A DNA stretch of 9,146 nt. Origin: JAAZIN01 sp033809435 (GTDB lineage Bacteria > Bacillota > Dethiobacteria > DTU022). Position numbers and translations under genes: made by a program. The stretch lies in contig JAPXLS010000087.1 of assembly GCA_033809435.1 (NCBI GenBank), positions 1-9,146 on the forward strand, given 5' to 3'. Below the pieces are notes generated by a model. The model had not been told where the DNA came from. It saw only the letters and a list, made by a program, of their open reading frames with translations, and ran no database searches. Position 1 is the stretch's first letter, and every line of letters begins with the position of its first letter. Shown one piece after another: positions 5,508 to 9,146 of this stretch.

Positions 5508-7514
5508 CTAACTCCATGGCCTGCCCACTGCGGATATTTCAATGATGCTTTCAATAAAGATCCGGTGCTCCATCCCTGCCCCGGCTTCCTCTCCCTCATC
5601 GGCAGGCGCGGTAAGGCTGCTGAAACGGTCTTTCCTATCGACAAAAACCTCGATATCCGAAGCACCGGCCGCCGCCGCCTGTTCGCGGGCATATGCCTTC
5701 CCCTCCTGCAGCGCGCAGGCCCCGGCATCTGCAAACTCCATGAAGGCCTTGCGCCCCCAGGGGGCATGGACGATAAAACCGCCGCCCTCTCCCGGCTTGA
5801 TCAGGATCAAGGCCCGCTCCACGGTCTGACCGCTCACCGTCCCCACCGCATTGGCCACCTCTGCCGAGGGCGGCAGAAACAGGTGAGCACACAACCTTTT
5901 TGCCGTCTCCGGGAAATAAGCCTGTACCGGGGCGCCGACGGCGATGAGGGGCAAGTTGATCTTTGCCGAAAATTCGATGGTCCGTCCTGCACGATCATGG
6001 GCGAGCATCTCTCTGAGGAAGTATTGGCTTGCCGGATCATCTATTTCCGGAGCGCGGCTCTCCCGCCCGGCCAGTAGCCGGCCGATGATCAAAGCAGCTA
6101 TCTTGAAGTAGATCTCTTCCATGACTACACTGCAAAAGATGTCCGGGCTGGCCTTAAATCTCCGGGCCAGTATTTTGACGCCCAATCCTGCCGCTTCACG
6201 GTTCCATTGGCTGAATGCTCCGGTAACATGCAAAATATCGGTGGGCGTAACGGAGGCCCGGTGCAGCGAACCCACGTTAACCAGCCGTCCCCAGGGCAGC
6301 AGATCAAAATCCCTGCCCAGCTCTTTGCTGATATAATAAAGCGTATGGGGAGTCTCCCGAATCAGGCTGATGATCTCCCTTTCCGCATCGGATAATTTTA
6401 GATTAAGGGGATCCTTGATGTATACCAGGACAGTGGTGGGCAAGGTAGTAAATAGATCATAATCTGCTTCTCGTATTTCCTCCAGTTCCCGCACCAGGTG
6501 ATCATACTGCGAAGCAATCCAGGATAGCGGAAAAACCCTCTGTGGCCCAATGGAAATAACACCGCTTCGATCCACACTGATGAGGCTGTCACCGCCCAGA
6601 CCGATGGTGGTGATTTCAGCAGCCCTGACCCGGGTCAGCCAGCCGCCCACCCTGGCCCCCCTGCTGTCTATGGAAGGACGGCCCTCCTGGAGCAGGGCCA
6701 GGTCCGTGGTGGTGCCCCCCATATCAATGACAATACCATCATCAAGACCGGTGAGGGCCATGGCCCCGGTGATACTTGCCGCCGGTCCGGAGAGGATTGT
6801 TTCAATGGGCTTCTCCCTGGCCTTCTGTTCGCTGATCAAGCTGCCGTCGCCCTTTACCACCATCAGGGGAGCACCCAGCCCTCTCCGGGCCATGCTCTCT
6901 TTCACCGCCGTCATCAAATCGGTGATCAGGGGCATCAGCCTGGCATTCAGAACAGCCGTTACGGTGCGCTCATGGAAACCCAGATCGGAGCTGAGCTGGT
7001 GGGCGCATACCACCGGGTAGCCGGTCAGTTCGTGGATCAGTTTCTCAACAGCCAGCTCCTGTGCGGGATTTCTCACACTCAGATATCCCGAAACGGCAAA
7101 GGCATCCACCTTCCCTTTCATCGCTTCGACGGCCCCAGCGGCTGCCTCCAGATCCACTTCCTTCTTGAATTTCCCCTTGAGGTCGCACCCGCCCCCGATG
7201 GAAGCATAAAACGGGGTGGGCAGGCTTTGATCCTGTTCATGCCCGATCAGGATCAAGCCCACCTCCGCCCCCTGCCCTTCTACAATAGCATTCGTTGCCA
7301 GTGTGGTGGAAAGGGAGACCATCTTGATCCGGTCCAATTCAGCCCTTTCTCTCCGGTTCAGCAAATTGTCGAGGCATTGCTCAACGGCCAGGGTCAGATT
7401 ATGCCTGGTGGTGATCACCTTGGTTTTGGCGACAATCTTCTTACGATCCAGATCGAAGAGGACGCCATCGGTAAGGGTGCCGCCCGTATCTATCCCCAAT
7501 GCCAGGTTAACCAT
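5508..7514 (-). CDS. Hydantoinase/oxoprolinase-family ASKHA ATPase (HyuA-like), no HyuB partner
   Basis: The product is a 668-residue protein of the hydantoinase A/5-oxoprolinase family. Its N-terminus has the actin-like phosphate motif DTGGTLTD (residues 9-16), then STTLATNAIVEGQGAEVG (69-86), a second phosphate motif IDMGGTTTD (263-271) and GLGGDS (305-310). Classic members hydrolyse cyclic amides such as N-methylhydantoin using ATP, with a HyuB subunit that is absent here. Members also occur beside MttB methyltransferases, where an ATP-driven role in reactivating the corrinoid cofactor is a reasonable guess. Unlike RamA or RACo, I see no clustered cysteines for an iron-sulfur centre, and the few Cys are scattered. 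AAGGTGGTG lies 8 bases before the ATG, 28 bases after the first MttB gene. The stop is TAG. The family call is firm and the function is open. Confidence 0.85.
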   Translation of the reverse strand: MVNLALGIDTGGTLTDGVLFDLDRKKIVAKTKVITTRHNLTLAVEQCLDNLLNRRERAELDRIKMVSLSTTLATNAIVEGQGAEVGLILIGHEQDQSLPTPFYASIGGGCDLKGKFKKEVDLEAAAGAVEAMKGKVDAFAVSGYLSVRNPAQELAVEKLIHELTGYPVVCAHQLSSDLGFHERTVTAVLNARLMPLITDLMTAVKESMARRGLGAPLMVVKGDGSLISEQKAREKPIETILSGPAASITGAMALTGLDDGIVIDMGGTTTDLALLQEGRPSIDSRGARVGGWLTRVRAAEITTIGLGGDSLISVDRSGVISIGPQRVFPLSWIASQYDHLVRELEEIREADYDLFTTLPTTVLVYIKDPLNLKLSDAEREIISLIRETPHTLYYISKELGRDFDLLPWGRLVNVGSLHRASVTPTDILHVTGAFSQWNREAAGLGVKILARRFKASPDIFCSVVMEEIYFKIAALIIGRLLAGRESRAPEIDDPASQYFLREMLAHDRAGRTIEFSAKINLPLIAVGAPVQAYFPETAKRLCAHLFLPPSAEVANAVGTVSGQTVERALILIKPGEGGGFIVHAPWGRKAFMEFADAGACALQEGKAYAREQAAAAGASDIEVFVDRKDRFSSLTAPADEGEEAGAGMEHRIFIESIIEISAVGRPWS

Positions 7515-7542
7515 ATTTACCCCACCACCTTGACAGCTGCTC

Positions 7543-9000
7543 TTACAGTTCCAATTTATTTTCCGCTCTCTGGATAATATCCTTCATTTTCTGCTGAACA
7601 TCCTTCGGGAGCGGATCGGGTTCGTAATTTTCCAGAATATCGATAACCCGTTCATTGCTCCTTTGGAAAAGTGTCTTCGATCCGTCGCCAACCCAGTTTT
7701 CGTAGATCTTTCTGGTAAAGAGGCGCGGATACCAGGTCTCTTTTCGGAAATGCTCCATGGTATGTTTTTCTCCCAGGAAGTTGCCGCCCGGTCCCACCCT
7801 GTCGATTACATCCAGGGCCAGTGTCTCCTCGTTAACTTCAATCCCATTGACCACTTTACGTGCATAGCCGATGAGATCGTCACAGATGGAGAGATACTCC
7901 AGCGAGGAGCAGTTCCCGTGCTCAATGTAGCCCACGTCATGGTTCAGGTTGGCTCCGCCCTGGGCGGTAAGCATGATCGACAGCGCCGCCTCGATCAGGG
8001 CCTGTTCATCAACAGCCTTGGCGTCCGTGCAGCCGCAGGTGCCGAACATGGGCAGATCCAGGAAATTCGAAATATCCGCCAGCGCCGCCTGCATCAGGTC
8101 AAACTCGGGAGCACCGTAGGCAAATATGGTGGTCTGCATATCCATAACCGTGAAGACCCCGCCCATGATAAAGGGGTTGCCCTCATTGGTCTGCTGGTTG
8201 AGCACCAGCCCGCTCAGGCTCTCGGCCAATCCGGTAGCCATGGCGCCGGCCAGCGTTGCCGGAACAGTCCCGCCGGCCATGATGCATGGAGTATAAACCA
8301 CCGGCAGCGATTTCTTCCCAGCCAGGATCAGCTTCTGAGCGGCATCATTGGCATGCTGCAGCGGTGAGATGGGCTCGGCGTAAAGGGTCATGAAAGGATT
8401 GTTCCGCAGCGCCTCCTCTCCGCCGGCAATAAGCTCGCACATCTCAATGATATCACCATAACCGGCCAGGTCAATAGCGGTGATCACGATAGGCTTGGAA
8501 GTATTCAGGACCATGGCCTCGAACTGATAGCGGTCATAGACAAGCTGGTGAACATCCTGCACAATCCCCAGGGACATGACAAAATCAAGGTTGGGAAGGG
8601 CATCGATCACCTTGGCCGCCATGCTGACCGTTTTGCGGCTGGCCGGGATACGATTCTGGGTATAGGGATCGATGAAGAAGGGGGTGTCCGATCCGGTGCC
8701 GAAATAGGCGTTGCCGCCCTCCATTTCCATGACCGGTTTGCCGGTACGGCTGTTGCACAACGTGACCTTGCGGGGTACGGTATTCAGCGCCTTCTCCACC
8801 AGCCTGAATGGTATCCGGACGCGATTACCGTCCACAAAACAGCCTGCCTTTTTCATTATGTCCAGGGCTTCGCCGTCAAAATAAAGTGCACCCGTTCTCT
8901 CCAGGATCTCCATGGCCGCACCGATCAAACGGCGGCATTGATCGTCTGAAAGAACCTGAAAGGAAGCAGAAGCACTTTCCTGAAAACTAGTTCTCAGCAT
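7543..9000 (-). CDS. MttB-family corrinoid methyltransferase, non-pyrrolysine, first copy
   Basis: This is the other member of the trimethylamine methyltransferase (MttB) family in the window, 485 residues long, expected to demethylate a quaternary or N-methylated amine onto the corrinoid protein encoded just upstream. Visible blocks are YFGTGSDTPFFIDPYT (residues 99-114), AEPISPLQHANDA (208-220), MAGGTVPATLAGA (241-253), MFGTCGCTDAKAVDEQ (318-333), HDVGYIEHGN (354-363) and RVGPGGNFLGEKHT (401-414). In methanogen MttB the pyrrolysine lies in the mid-300s; here that region is all sense codons, so the protein is pyrrolysine-free. The sequence looks nearer to classical MttB than the second copy does, so the two probably differ in substrate, which I cannot name. 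The start at 9000 has AAGGAG 11 bases upstream. An ATG at 9007 is out of frame and stops after six codons. The stop is TAA. Confidence 0.9.
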   Translation of the reverse strand: MLRTSFQESASASFQVLSDDQCRRLIGAAMEILERTGALYFDGEALDIMKKAGCFVDGNRVRIPFRLVEKALNTVPRKVTLCNSRTGKPVMEMEGGNAYFGTGSDTPFFIDPYTQNRIPASRKTVSMAAKVIDALPNLDFVMSLGIVQDVHQLVYDRYQFEAMVLNTSKPIVITAIDLAGYGDIIEMCELIAGGEEALRNNPFMTLYAEPISPLQHANDAAQKLILAGKKSLPVVYTPCIMAGGTVPATLAGAMATGLAESLSGLVLNQQTNEGNPFIMGGVFTVMDMQTTIFAYGAPEFDLMQAALADISNFLDLPMFGTCGCTDAKAVDEQALIEAALSIMLTAQGGANLNHDVGYIEHGNCSSLEYLSICDDLIGYARKVVNGIEVNEETLALDVIDRVGPGGNFLGEKHTMEHFRKETWYPRLFTRKIYENWVGDGSKTLFQRSNERVIDILENYEPDPLPKDVQQKMKDIIQRAENKLEL

Positions 9001-9024
9001 ATTTCATTTCTCTCCTTCCCGATT

Positions 9025-9146
9025 TTATTTCTTTACGGCCAGATCAACGGCGAGGTCCTTGGCCGATGCCGCATCGGGCGCCCAACCATCTGCCCCGATC
9101 TCCCTGGCAAAGTCAGCCGTCACCGGGGCGCCGCCCACGATTACCT
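9025..9146 (-). CDS. Methyltransferase corrinoid protein (MttC/MtgC type), C-terminal end only
   Basis: Only the last 39 residues and the TAA stop lie in the window. They contain VIVGGAPVT and IGADGWAPDAASA, the typical C-terminal end of the B12-binding domain of MtbC/MttC/MtgC corrinoid proteins. The histidine that ligates cobalt (in DxHxxG) is upstream and not seen. Such a protein carries the methyl group between the MttB enzymes and the methyl-THF methyltransferase. It ends 24 bases before the first MttB gene, the usual corrinoid-protein/methyltransferase pairing, so the two are probably co-transcribed. The family call is good despite the short fragment, but which of the two MttB proteins it serves is unknown. 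Confidence 0.85.
   Translation of the reverse strand, partial: VIVGGAPVTADFAREIGADGWAPDAASAKDLAVDLAVKK

Noticed and set aside
3094..5510. Three TAG stops (3094-3096, 4622-4624, 5508-5510) as possible pyrrolysine codons
   Set aside because: All three come at the natural end of full-length proteins. Readthrough past the first two would add only about ten residues, and the MttB frames contain no internal TAG. Frequent TAG stops also argue against general TAG decoding here.
5385..6077. Plus-strand open frame of 230 codons
   Set aside because: It is a shadow of the hydantoinase-like gene on the opposite strand, with no ribosome binding site or recognisable motif.
7663..8367. Plus-strand open frame of 234 codons
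   Set aside because: It is antisense to the first MttB gene and shows no independent coding signs.

Overview
The window comes from a moderately GC-rich bacterium, most likely a strictly anaerobic member of the Bacillota (Clostridia-like). The reasons are the split glycine decarboxylase (separate GcvPA), a tandem glycine riboswitch with an intrinsic-terminator expression platform, strong AGGAGG-type ribosome binding sites, and MttB-family corrinoid methyltransferases without pyrrolysine. This is inference from gene content, and no taxonomic marker is present. Every gene I can support lies on the minus strand, so transcription runs from position 9146 towards position 1.

Region 1 (9146 to 3094) is a corrinoid-dependent methyl-transfer module. 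In transcription order it holds the 3' end of a methyltransferase corrinoid protein, a first MttB-family methyltransferase, a large hydantoinase/oxoprolinase-type ASKHA ATPase without an HyuB partner, a methyltetrahydrofolate:corrinoid methyltransferase (MtgA/AcsE type), and a second, divergent MttB-family methyltransferase. Gaps of 24 to 106 bases on one strand suggest an operon. The expected chemistry is that MttB moves a methyl group from a quaternary or N-methylated amine to the cob(I)alamin protein, and the MtgA-like enzyme passes it to tetrahydrofolate.

Region 2 (3093 to 2649) is a non-coding leader. It contains a plausible sigma-A-type promoter, a two-aptamer glycine riboswitch, a long terminator hairpin overlapping the base of aptamer 2, an extra perfect 10-bp hairpin of unknown role, and the gcvT ribosome binding site.

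Region 3 (2648 to 1) is the glycine cleavage operon gcvT-gcvH-gcvPA. Both junctions are 4-base ATGA overlaps. gcvPA runs off the left edge, and gcvPB is presumably beyond it.

Together the genes suggest a route in which N-methyl groups of a glycine-derived compound such as glycine betaine enter the tetrahydrofolate pool through corrinoid methyltransferases, while glycine itself is sensed by the riboswitch and split to methylene-tetrahydrofolate, CO2 and ammonia. The link between the two modules is inferred from adjacency. The individual gene families are well supported, but the substrates of the two MttB proteins and the role of the hydantoinase-like ATPase are not fixed by the sequence. I see no mobile elements, CRISPR arrays, tRNAs or rRNAs.
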